Shown piece after piece: positions 24,711-31,827 of a stretch of 33,482 nt of DNA. The DNA is from Clostridiales bacterium (GTDB lineage: Bacteria; Bacillota; Clostridia; Oscillospirales; Oscillospiraceae). The stretch is taken from assembly GCA_004555705.1 (NCBI GenBank), contig SFHI01000034.1, positions 1 to 33,482 on the forward strand. The letters run 5' to 3'. How positions within the stretch are numbered: the first letter of the stretch is position 1; each line of letters opens with the position of its first letter. Position numbers and translations under genes: made by a program. The notes under the pieces are model-generated. The model saw only the letters and a program-made list of their open reading frames with translations. It did no database searches and was not told the DNA's origin.

Positions 24711-25284
24711 CTGTCATTGCGAGCCAGTGCGCACACTGGCGTGGCAATCCCCCGGTTCTTCCGGCCAGCCTTATTCCATAATCCTATCGTATAAATCCTC
24801 CCAATTGGGATTCATACCTTCAATCAATTTATCCTTCCGCTTTCTGTTCCAGCCCTTGATTTGTTTTTCTCTTTCAATAGCGGATTCTGCGTCATTGGTA
24901 TGCTCGTAGTAAACAAGTCTTGTTATGTTGTATCTTGCGGTGAAACTGCTTTTATCCAGGTGATTTTTATGTTCATATACCCGCCTTACCAGATCGTTGG
25001 TAACTCCGGTATAAATGACATTTTTCTGGGCGTTTGAAAGGATGTAGACATAATAGTTGTAATCGTCCATTATGGGTTCTCCTTTCATAGAACTGTTATT
25101 GCAATAATTAATTCTGTCATTGCGAGGGAGTAGCGCACACTGGTGTGGCAATCCTCCGGTTAGAGAGAAACGTGTAGATAAACAACTGGAAGGACGGGGG
25201 TTGCGATTTTGGTGGTAATCGTTACCTGATTTCTCCGGACCGGGGGATTGCCACACCAGTCTGCGGACTGGTTCGCAATGACAG
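24711..25284. mobile_element. Family A DNA carrying GIY-YIG nuclease gene (copy 1)
   Basis: A left family A arm (24711-24757), GIY-YIG gene, then a complete family A palindrome (25114-25284) with a partly decayed left hairpin. The segment from about 24709 to 25088, arm plus gene plus Shine-Dalgarno, matches the one at 26763-27142. Confidence 0.7.
24771..25070 (-). CDS. Small GIY-YIG nuclease (copy 1)
   Basis: A 99-aa single-domain GIY-YIG endonuclease of the YhbQ/UvrC-N-like small family. The core motif appears as YYVYIL ... VIYTGVTNDLVRRVYEHK: the paired tyrosines Y7/Y9 and Y20 ('YVY...YTG'), R29, then H34. The second part has the metal-type glutamate in AIEREKQIKGW (residues 65-75) and NPNWEDLY. 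Such enzymes cut or nick DNA; known relatives act in repair or homing. ATG 25070 has AAAGGAG about 7 nt upstream. The longer open frame before it is repeat DNA. It is AT-rich against GC-rich gyrB and recF, and 91% identical in nucleotides and 93% in protein to the copy at 26825 (hand count: 26 of 300 nt, 7 of 99 aa). Confidence 0.92.
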   Translation of the reverse strand: MDDYNYYVYILSNAQKNVIYTGVTNDLVRRVYEHKNHLDKSSFTARYNITRLVYYEHTNDAESAIEREKQIKGWNRKRKDKLIEGMNPNWEDLYDRIME

Positions 25285-25406
25285 CTAATCTTTCAGCCTA
25301 ACCAGGGGATTGCCACGCCAGTGTGCGCACTGGCTCGCAATGACAGGTAGACGGTAGCTCTCAATGACAGGTAGACGGCAGCTTGCAATGACAACTAATC
25401 TTTCAG
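25285..25406. repeat. Duplicated recF tail flanking a family A half-element
   Basis: The last bases of recF with its stop (CTAATCTTTCAG on the plus strand, 25395-25406) occur again at 25285-25296. Between them lies one right arm of family A (25297-25346) and two decayed 24-nt reiterations of its end (GGTAGACGG plus CAATGACA). It is either a 12-bp target duplication or a tandem duplication of the junction. Confidence 0.75.
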
Positions 25407-26501
25407 TTGCTGTCCATTGCGGATTTCGATGCTTTTCCCCAGTTTGGTGAACCGGCCGGGTTCGCAGCAGGTGATGATGACCTGGCCGGTGGTGATCTGG
25501 TTCAGGACGAAATCCTGCCGTCCGGCGTCCAGTTCGGAGAGGACGTCGTCCAGAAGAAGCAACGGTTCCTCGCCAAATTCCCGGGCCATCAGCTCCCGCT
25601 GGGCCAGCTTCAGGCTGATGGCCGCGGTCCGGGTCTGGCCCTGGGAGCCGTAGGCCTTCAGGTCGATGCCGGAGAGGGTCACGGTAAAGTCGTCCTTGTG
25701 GGGGCCAGTGAGGCACTGGCCCGATTCCAGCTCCGCCCGGGCGTGGCGCTCCAAATGCTCCCGCAGCGCATCCGTCAGGGCCGGAATGGGCGCGAAAGCG
25801 TCGGAAACCGTCGAAACGGTCTTGTACCGGAGGGAAAATTCCTCCGCGCCGCCGGAAAACTGGCCGTGAAACCTGGCCGCGGCCTCTCCCAGTCCCTTGT
25901 AAAACCGGGCCCGGTAGCTGATCAGCAGCGCCCCCACCTGGCAAAGCCAGGTATTGTACTCCGGCAGGATGTCCAGGAGGGCGGGATTGTCGTGATAATC
26001 CTTCAAAATCCTGCTTTTCTGGTCCAGAATCCGGTTGTACTCCGTGAGAGCCGCGTCATAGTTAGGCCGAAGTTGACATAATACATTATCCCCCAGCCGC
26101 CTCCTTGCGCTGGCGCCGGATTTCAGGATCATCAGGTCCTCCGGGCAGAACAGCACCGTGGGCAGCACCCCGGCGATTTCCGAGGCGGAGCGCTTCTTCG
26201 CCCCGTTGCGCCACAGCTGCCGGGGCCTTGCGCCGGGGAACAGCACCCAGCGGAGGGTCTGGCACCGCTCCTGGGCGCAAATCTTCCCGGACAGCTCCGC
26301 GAAATCCGCCCCGAAGCGGATCAGCTCCCCGGTTTTCTGGGCCCGGAAGCTCTTCCCGCTGCCAAGGTACGCCACCGCTTCCAGGAGGTTCGTCTTTCCC
26401 TGGGCGTTGTCCCCCACGATCAGGTTCACCCCCGGGGAGAATTCCACGGTTTCCTCGGCGTAGTTGCGGAAGGCGCGCAGGTATAATTCCTGCAGAATCA
26501 T
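25395..26501 (-). CDS. recF: DNA recombination/repair protein RecF
   Basis: An SMC-like ATPase of 368 aa that helps load RecA at gaps on SSB-coated DNA. Walker A is GDNAQGKT (30-37), the ABC signature-type GSQGQTRT sits in the C-terminal half, and Walker B is LLLLDDVLSELD. ATG 26501 overlaps the stop of the upstream S4 gene by 4 nt (ATGA), so the two are translationally coupled. A longer in-frame extension upstream crosses the S4 gene and is rejected. The stop codon abuts duplicated family A DNA. Confidence 0.96.
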   Translation of the reverse strand: MILQELYLRAFRNYAEETVEFSPGVNLIVGDNAQGKTNLLEAVAYLGSGKSFRAQKTGELIRFGADFAELSGKICAQERCQTLRWVLFPGARPRQLWRNGAKKRSASEIAGVLPTVLFCPEDLMILKSGASARRRLGDNVLCQLRPNYDAALTEYNRILDQKSRILKDYHDNPALLDILPEYNTWLCQVGALLISYRARFYKGLGEAAARFHGQFSGGAEEFSLRYKTVSTVSDAFAPIPALTDALREHLERHARAELESGQCLTGPHKDDFTVTLSGIDLKAYGSQGQTRTAAISLKLAQRELMAREFGEEPLLLLDDVLSELDAGRQDFVLNQITTGQVIITCCEPGRFTKLGKSIEIRNGQQLKD

Positions 26502-26740
26502 ACTTCGGTGATCCGGCAGCTTTCGCCCCGGTAGGTGAAGGTGTCCCCCGGGCGAAGCTTTTTGCCCCGCATGGTACAAACTTCGCCGTTTACCAGCACT
26601 TCCCCATCCTGGATCAGGAGCTTCGCCTCTCCCCCGGATTCCACCAAGTTTATGAGTTTCATGGCATCCTGGAGCTTGATGAATTCGGTGGTAATGGGAA
26701 CGTCCTGGATATTCACTTTCCGTTTTACGGTAACTTTCAT
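26498..26740 (-). CDS. yaaA: S4-domain RNA-binding protein (YaaA/RlbA type)
   Basis: An 80-aa S4-fold protein in the conserved place between dnaN and recF in Firmicutes. The S4 core is LQDAMKLINLVESGGEAKLL and GEVLVNGEVCTMRGKKLRPGD. The homologue in Bacillus is a putative RNA-binding protein with a role in ribosome assembly. ATG 26740 has AGGAG about 7 nt upstream. The stop overlaps recF by 4 nt. Confidence 0.92.
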   Translation of the reverse strand: MKVTVKRKVNIQDVPITTEFIKLQDAMKLINLVESGGEAKLLIQDGEVLVNGEVCTMRGKKLRPGDTFTYRGESCRITEV

Positions 26741-26764
26741 ATAAAACTCCTGATGAAAAATATG

Positions 26765-27235
26765 CTGTCATTGCGAACCAGTCCGCAGACTGGTGTGGCA
26801 ATCCCCCGGTTTTTCCGGCCAGCCTTATTCCGTAATTCTGCCGTACAAATCCTCCCAATTGGGATTCATACCTTCAATCAATTGATTCTTTCTCTTTCTG
26901 TTCCAGCCCTTGATTTGTTTTTCCCTTTCAATGGCGGAGTTTGCATCGTTGGTATACTCGTAGTAAACAAGTCTTGTTACATTGTACCTTGCGGTAAAAC
27001 TGCTTTTGTCCAGGTGGTTTTTATGTTCATACACCCGCCTTACCAAATCATTGGTAACTCCGGTGTAAATGACATTTTTCTGGGCGTTTGAAAGGATGTA
27101 GACATAATAGTTGTAATCGTCCATTATGGGTTCTCCTTTCAAAAACTGTCATTGCGGTTTTGGTGGGTATCGCTACCTAGTTCCTTCGGACCGGGGGATT
27201 GCCACACCAGTCTGCGGACTGGTTCGCAATGACAG
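26765..27235. mobile_element. Family A element with internal GIY-YIG gene (copy 2)
   Basis: A left A arm (26765-26811), GIY-YIG gene, then the usual family A middle (TGCGGTTTTGGTGGGTATCG) and right arm ending GCAATGACAG at 27235. The gene thus occupies the inside of an otherwise ordinary A element, in place of the ~50 nt that follow the left arm in the short copies. Both hairpins are CCAGTC/GACTGG. This is the best candidate for the complete form of family A. Confidence 0.7.
26825..27124 (-). CDS. Small GIY-YIG nuclease (copy 2)
   Basis: A 99-aa paralogue of the nuclease at 24771-25070 with all motif residues kept (YVY, YTG, R29, H34, EREKQIKGW, NPNWEDLY). The seven amino-acid differences (I50V, H57Y, E62N, D80N, K81Q, D95G, M98T) are a minority of the 26 nucleotide changes, so most changes are silent, which suggests selection to keep the protein. 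Start and Shine-Dalgarno region are identical between the copies. It lies between the S4 gene and dnaN, where no gene is expected in the conserved order, and is AT-rich against them. Confidence 0.92.
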   Translation of the reverse strand: MDDYNYYVYILSNAQKNVIYTGVTNDLVRRVYEHKNHLDKSSFTARYNVTRLVYYEYTNDANSAIEREKQIKGWNRKRKNQLIEGMNPNWEDLYGRITE

Positions 27236-27351
27236 GGGGTCGTTGCGGTTTTGTGGGAATCGTTACCTGGTTCCTTCGGACCGGGGGATTGCCACGACCA
27301 GTGTGCGCACTGGTCTCGCAATGACAGGTAGACGATAGCTCGCAATGACAG
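27236..27351. repeat. Tandem extra half of a family A element
   Basis: A second copy of middle plus right arm (27236-27327) follows the first directly. Its hairpin has an added outer pair (GACCAGTG/CACTGGTC). A 24-nt reiteration of the arm end (27328-27351) follows, reaching to 8 nt before the dnaN stop codon. Confidence 0.8.
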
Positions 27352-27359
27352 CTTATCGG

Positions 27360-28466
27360 TCAGTTTTTGATTCTGACAGGCAAAATCATATAGGCAAAGT
27401 CCTGCTTATCATCCACGGGAGTCAGCACCATCGGGCTCAGGCCGTTGGTCAGTTCCAGGGTGACTTCCTCGCTGGGGATGGCCCGGAGGGCGTCGGCAAG
27501 GTAGCGGACGTTGAAGCCGATCTCCAGCTCGTCCCCGTCGCCGGCCAGGTTGCAGCGGTCCTCCGCCGCACCGATGGTGGTGTTGGTGCGCATGAATACC
27601 TCCTGGTTGGAGAACTTGCAGCGCACGGGGCTCTTGTACTTTTCGGACACGATCAGGCCCACCCGCTCCACGCTGGAGGCCAGGTCCGACACATGGGCGA
27701 TGAGCTTCACGGGGCAGTTCACGGGCACCACCCGCCGCCAGTCCAGGAAGTCCCCCTCCAGCAGCCGGCAGACCAGGGTGGCCGGGCCGATCTGGAAGAG
27801 AATGTGCTTGGGGCCAAGGGTGAAGGAGGCCATGTCCTCGGTATCCGTGAGGATTTTCTCCACTTCCTTCAATCCCTGGGCGGGGACCACGAAGTTCATC
27901 TCCCGGCCGGTGGGGGTCTCGGGATGGTAGGTCCGCCTCGCCAGCCGGAAGCCGTCCACGGCCACGGTGGTGATGGTTTCGTTTGTTACCTCAAATTTCA
28001 CGCCGGTGTGGATGGGACGGCCCTGGTTCTCCGCCACGGCGAAGATGGTGCCGCCGATCATCTCCTTTAGCTCCCGCTGGGGGATGGGCACCGCCCGGCC
28101 GGTGTTCACGTCGGGCAGCTCCGGATAGTCGTCGCTGTTCTCCGCGGAGATGGTGAAGGAGGCAAAGCCCGAACGGATGGACACCTTGTAGGTCTCGTCC
28201 ACCACCACGGTGACGGGCCCCTCTGGCAGCCGCCGGACGATGTCGCCGAAGAGCTTGGCGGGGAGGATGCACTCGCCCGGGTCCGTTACCTCGGCCTCGA
28301 TTTCGTAGGAAATGGCGGTTTCCATATTATAGCCCGTCAGACAGATTCCCAGACCCGCCTTGCAGAGAATCCCTTCGATGACGGAGAGGCTGCTCTTCTG
28401 GGCCACGGTGCGGCTGGCGATGTTCAGGCCCTGCACCAGACTGTTTTTTTCACAGGTAAATCGCAT
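27360..28466 (-). CDS. dnaN: DNA polymerase III beta sliding clamp
   Basis: A 368-aa ring-forming clamp that tethers polymerase to DNA. Three clamp folds of roughly 120 residues are visible, starting MRFTCEKNSLVQGLNIASRTV and ending YMILPVRIKN, the hydrophobic pocket end (M/L-P-V/M-R) typical of DnaN. ATG 28466 has AAAGGAAA about 9 nt upstream. It follows oriC in the standard dnaA-dnaN order. The stop codon is 8 nt from family A DNA. Confidence 0.97.
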   Translation of the reverse strand: MRFTCEKNSLVQGLNIASRTVAQKSSLSVIEGILCKAGLGICLTGYNMETAISYEIEAEVTDPGECILPAKLFGDIVRRLPEGPVTVVVDETYKVSIRSGFASFTISAENSDDYPELPDVNTGRAVPIPQRELKEMIGGTIFAVAENQGRPIHTGVKFEVTNETITTVAVDGFRLARRTYHPETPTGREMNFVVPAQGLKEVEKILTDTEDMASFTLGPKHILFQIGPATLVCRLLEGDFLDWRRVVPVNCPVKLIAHVSDLASSVERVGLIVSEKYKSPVRCKFSNQEVFMRTNTTIGAAEDRCNLAGDGDELEIGFNVRYLADALRAIPSEEVTLELTNGLSPMVLTPVDDKQDFAYMILPVRIKN

Positions 28467-28706
28467 AGTCCGTTTCCTTTCTTGTAAGATAAGAAGAATA
28501 TATATATCTATCAGAGGTTTATGCAGCAGTAACAGTAATAGAGGAAATTTATGTGGAAAAGTGGGTTTTGCTTTAGGGACAAGCGGCGTTTTTTTCCACA
28601 GCCCATTGTGGAGAACCTTCCGGTTTTCCACAGCCCCCTGGGGAAGCATTTTTTATGACGGTTTTCCACAGGTTATCTTTCCACAACTGACACAACCTGT
28701 GGAGAA
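28467..28706. other. oriC: Chromosomal replication origin region (oriC) with DnaA-box cluster
   Basis: The dnaA-dnaN gap holds seven DnaA-box-like 9-mers within 155 bp. Forward: TTTTCCACA at 28592, 28624 and 28662, and CTTTCCACA at 28677. Reverse: TGTGGAAAA at 28552, and TGTGGAGAA at 28607 and 28698. None is the strict TTATCCACA; TTTTCCACA dominates. An AT-rich stretch (about 28470-28550, with ATATATATAT) next to the dnaN start is a candidate unwinding region. C-repeat DNA begins 6 nt after the last box. Confidence 0.85.
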
Positions 28707-28711
28707 ATACG

Positions 28712-28984
28712 AATTGACAATTGACAATTAACAATTGACAATTATGGTATCGCTTCGCGATGAATAAAACCAGAATGTTGGTGTCTCAATCCATCTTACG
28801 AGTGCTGTAGGGGAGGGTTTTAACCCTCCCGGCGGGGAGTTGTCCGTTATACGGCGCGTTTCGGCAAATACGCGGAGCATCCACGGGAGGCATCAATGCC
28901 TCCCCTACTGCGGGAACGAACAATTTTTGAACCAACGAACCGCTTCTGAGCAATTGTCAATTGTCAATTGTCCATTGTCAATTG
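28712..28984. repeat. C element with family D interior, beside oriC
   Basis: A C array (28712-~28743), core hairpin ATCGC-TTC-GCGAT and GAATAAAA, then a family D palindrome (28805-28911; left tip GAGGGTT/AACCCTC, right tip GAGGCAT/ATGCCTC), and an inverted C array to 28984. It occupies the space between the DnaA boxes and the dnaA stop codon. Confidence 0.85.
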
Positions 28985-28986
28985 CC

Positions 28987-30297
28987 TCACAGGCACGAGT
29001 TGACGTTGGAGGTAATATCCCTTACCCTGTCCTGGGTCTCCTTGTCGCCGTTTTTCAGGGCCACCTCCACCTTGCGGATGGCGTAGAGCACGGTGGAGTG
29101 ATCCCGGCCGAATTCCTTGCCGATGTCGGGCAGACTGAGATTGGTGAGCTTGCGGATCAGGTACATGGCAATCTGCCGGGCCTCGGCGGTGCCCTTGTTC
29201 TTCTGGGTGCCCCGGATGACGGCTTCCTCCAGGTTGTAGAACTTGCAGACCTGGCTGATGATCAGCCCCGGGGTGGGCAGGGCGTTGCCCTCGCTCTTGA
29301 ACATATCGTCAATGGCCCGGGATACGTTGGGAAGATCCAGGGGCATATTGTTCAGGTCCCGGTAGGCCAGGATTTTCTTCACCGTGCCCTCAATCTGCCG
29401 GACGTTGTTGGTGACGTTGATGGCGATGTAGTTGCACACGTCGTCCCCCAGCTCCAGCCCCAGGCTCTTGGCCTTGTTCTTAATGATGGCCATACGGGTC
29501 TCGTAGTCCGGGGGCTGCACGTCCGCCAGCAATCCCCATTCGAACCGGGTTTTCAGCCGGTCCTCCAGGGTCAGCATATCGCTGGGCTTCCGGTCGGAGG
29601 TCATGACGATCTGCTTGTGCTCCTCGTAGAGCTTGTTGAAGGTGTGGAAGAATTCCTCCTGGGTGGATTCCTTGCCGGCGATGAACTGGACGTCATCGAT
29701 AAGGAACAGGTCGGCCTCCCGGTACTTGCTGCGAAACTCGATGTTCTTGCCGGACTGGATGGCCGCGATCAGCTCGTTTGTAAACTGGTCACCCTTGATG
29801 TAGACCACGTTGGCGTTGGGGTTGTCCCGGCGGATGCCGTTGGCGATGGCGTAGAGCAGGTGGGTCTTGCCCACGCCGGGAGGGCCGTAGATGAAGAGCG
29901 GATTATAGACCTGGCCCGGGGTCTTGCTGACCGCGATGGCCGCGGAGTGGGCGAAGCGGTTCGAAGGCCCCACCACGAAGTTTTCGAAGGTGAACTGGGG
30001 GTTAAAATCCATGCTGGAGGCTTTGTGCTTGTTGCGGAAGGTGTCCCGCTCCTCGTCGCCGAAAACCAGCAGCTTGGCGTCGGAATTGAAAATCTCCTTC
30101 AGGGCGTCCTGGATGTAGTCGGTGCAGCGGCGGCGGATGATGTCCCGGCGGAAGTCCGAGGGGGAATAGAGAATCAGGTGGGAGTCGTTGAGCTCCACCA
30201 CCTCCGCGTCGTCCAGCCAGGCCGACACCGTGACAGACCCCAAGCGCTCCTCCATATACCCCAAAATCTTTGCCCAGACATAGGCGGAAGAGTACAT
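28987..30297 (-). CDS. dnaA: Chromosomal replication initiator DnaA
   Basis: A 436-aa AAA+ initiator that binds DnaA boxes and opens the origin. Domain I is at 1-~75, a short linker follows, Walker A GPPGVGKT is at 138-145, Walker B LFLIDDVQF ends near 205, sensor region MTSDRKPSD, and the C-terminal box-binding helix-turn-helix has GRDHSTVLYAIRKVE. ATG 30297 (AAAGGAG about 9 nt upstream) gives the normal N-terminus; an earlier in-frame ATG at 30363 is rejected because it adds 22 atypical residues. The promoter upstream overlaps DnaA-box-like sites, consistent with autoregulation. rpmH, the usual divergent neighbour, is missing. Confidence 0.97.
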   Translation of the reverse strand: MYSSAYVWAKILGYMEERLGSVTVSAWLDDAEVVELNDSHLILYSPSDFRRDIIRRRCTDYIQDALKEIFNSDAKLLVFGDEERDTFRNKHKASSMDFNPQFTFENFVVGPSNRFAHSAAIAVSKTPGQVYNPLFIYGPPGVGKTHLLYAIANGIRRDNPNANVVYIKGDQFTNELIAAIQSGKNIEFRSKYREADLFLIDDVQFIAGKESTQEEFFHTFNKLYEEHKQIVMTSDRKPSDMLTLEDRLKTRFEWGLLADVQPPDYETRMAIIKNKAKSLGLELGDDVCNYIAINVTNNVRQIEGTVKKILAYRDLNNMPLDLPNVSRAIDDMFKSEGNALPTPGLIISQVCKFYNLEEAVIRGTQKNKGTAEARQIAMYLIRKLTNLSLPDIGKEFGRDHSTVLYAIRKVEVALKNGDKETQDRVRDITSNVNSCL

Positions 30298-30376
30298 TTG
30301 GTATGCTCCTTTCTGTCTGTATGGAAGCCGGAAAAGGAGGCAGAATTTCCTTTTACAGCACAATTTCTCAACCTAA

Positions 30377-30422
30377 ATTTTATCACATTTCCACAGAAAA
30401 AACAAGGGTTTTTTGTGGAATT
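30377..30422 (-). promoter_or_regulatory. dnaA promoter with DnaA-box-like sites
   Basis: Minus strand: TTGTTT (30400-30405), 17-nt spacer, TAAAAT (30377-30382). ATTTCCACA (30387-30395) lies within the spacer and TGTGGAATT (30414-30422) just upstream, both one or two changes from a DnaA box. Confidence 0.6.
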
Positions 30423-30446
30423 GGAAGGAAAAACGGCAGGAAAGAA

Positions 30447-30478
30447 AATTGACAATTGACAATTGAGAATTGACAATT
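30447..30478. repeat. Solo C array upstream of dnaA
   Basis: About four AATTGAC units with no inverted partner nearby on this side. It lies 25 nt beyond the dnaA promoter region. Confidence 0.85.
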
Positions 30479-30518
30479 CGCCGCGGTGAAAAAACAAATC
30501 GCAGAGGCTCAGCAGTCC

Positions 30519-30714
30519 GTCAAATTGGTGTTTGTAGATTTGCGAATACTTTACACTTTTCCTGTAGGGGAGGCATTCATGCCTCCCGGGTACGCAGTAC
30601 GTTTTCGCCCAAACGCCCAAAATGCTGGAACCTTTCCCTGCCGGGAGGCATTAATGCCTCCCCTACAGTATTTTTTAGGCGTTTCCTAAACAGACCAACA
30701 AACACCAATTTGTC
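30519..30714. repeat. B-ended unit with family D interior (2)
   Basis: B repeats (30519-30535 and 30699-30714) enclose a family D palindrome (30562-30668; tips GAGGCAT/ATGCCTC). The outer left end has GCAGAGGCTCAGCAGTCCG, resembling the CTCAGCAG of the inserted unit at 7627. It fills the gap between dnaA and rny. Confidence 0.88.
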
Positions 30715-30740
30715 AGACTGGGCTATCCCGGAGGTTGGAA

Positions 30741-30770
30741 AAGCCCCCAACGGAGTTCCGTTGGGGGCTT
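30741..30770 (-). terminator. Rho-independent terminator of rny
   Basis: A perfect 14-bp stem (30741-30754 with 30757-30770) with a 2-nt gap, followed on the minus strand by a short T run. Confidence 0.85.
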
Positions 30771-30780
30771 GTAAACAGAA

Positions 30781-31827
30781 TTATTTCGCGAATTCCACAG
30801 CCTTGGTTTCCCGGATCACGTTGACCTTGATCTGGCCGGGGTATTCCAGCTCGGATTCGATCTTCTTGGCGATGTCCCGGGCCAGGAGGATCATGTTGTC
30901 CTCGGTGACCACCTCGGGCTTGACCATGATCCGCACCTCCCGGCCTGCCTGGATGGCGTAGGCCTTGTCCACGCCGGGATAGGAGCCGGTGAGCTCCTCC
31001 AGCTTCTGCAGGCGGCGGATATAGTTTTCCACATTCTCCCGCCGGGCGCCGGGGCGGGCGGCGGAAATGGCGTCCGCGGCCTGAACCAGCACGGCGATGA
31101 CGGTCTTGGGCTCCACGTCGCCGTGGTGGGCCTCGATGGCGTTGACGATGACGGGGTTTTCCTTGTACTTCCGGGCCAGGTCCGCGCCCAGCTGCACATG
31201 GCTGCCCTCCACCTCATGGTCGATGGACTTGCCCAGATCGTGCAGCAGTCCTGCCCGCTTGGCCATGGCCACGTCCACGCCCAGCTCCGCGGCCATAAGG
31301 CCGGCAATGTGGGCCACCTCGATGGAGTGGTTCAAGACGTTCTGGCCGTAGCTGGTGCGGTACTTCTGGCGGCCCAGAATCTTCACAAGCTCGGGGTTTA
31401 AGTTGTGGATGCCGGTTTCGTAGCAGGCACGCTCGCCCTCCTCCCGGATGGTGCGGTCCACTTCCTTCCGGGCCTTCTCCACCATGTCCTCGATGCGGGT
31501 GGGGTGGATGCGGCCGTCCACGATCAGCTTCTCCAGAGCCAGCCTTGCAACCTCCCGGCGCACCGGGTCAAAGCTGGAGACGGTAATTGCCTCGGGGGTA
31601 TCGTCGATGATCAGGTCCACACCGGTGATGGTCTCCAGGGTCCGGATGTTCCGGCCCTCCCGGCCGATGATGCGGCCCTTCATCTCGTCGTTGGGCAGGG
31701 CCACCACGGATACCGTGGTCTCCGCCGCGTGGTCGGCGGCGCAGCGCTGGATGGCCGTGGCAATGATCTCCCGGCCCTTCTCCTCGGCCTCGTCCTTGAG
31801 CTGCTGCTCGATCTCCTTGATCTTCAT
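30781..31827 (-). CDS. rny: RNase Y, C-terminal KH-HD part of a split gene
   Basis: A 348-aa frame carrying the RNA-binding KH domain (MKGRIIGREGRNIR near 49-62) and the catalytic HD domain (LLHDLGKSIDHE, with HD metal residues, then AHHGD) of RNase Y, which starts decay of many mRNAs in Firmicutes. It begins MKIKEIEQQL, a sequence that in intact RNase Y lies just after the coiled coil. It overlaps the stop of the N-terminal part by 4 nt (ATGA). A weak AAGGAG lies about 14 nt before the ATG. Without the membrane anchor it may be soluble, unless both halves associate or a recoding event joins them. The terminator is intact. Confidence 0.9.
   Translation of the reverse strand: MKIKEIEQQLKDEAEEKGREIIATAIQRCAADHAAETTVSVVALPNDEMKGRIIGREGRNIRTLETITGVDLIIDDTPEAITVSSFDPVRREVARLALEKLIVDGRIHPTRIEDMVEKARKEVDRTIREEGERACYETGIHNLNPELVKILGRQKYRTSYGQNVLNHSIEVAHIAGLMAAELGVDVAMAKRAGLLHDLGKSIDHEVEGSHVQLGADLARKYKENPVIVNAIEAHHGDVEPKTVIAVLVQAADAISAARPGARRENVENYIRRLQKLEELTGSYPGVDKAYAIQAGREVRIMVKPEVVTEDNMILLARDIAKKIESELEYPGQIKVNVIRETKAVEFAK

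Noticed and set aside
28840..30459. Long open frame antisense to dnaA, and similar long antisense frames over gyrA, gyrB, lepA, pepF and rpoD
   Set aside because: GC-rich codon bias leaves the opposite frames open; the antisense proteins are low-complexity in G, V, L, H and Q and match nothing known, while the sense genes are certain.
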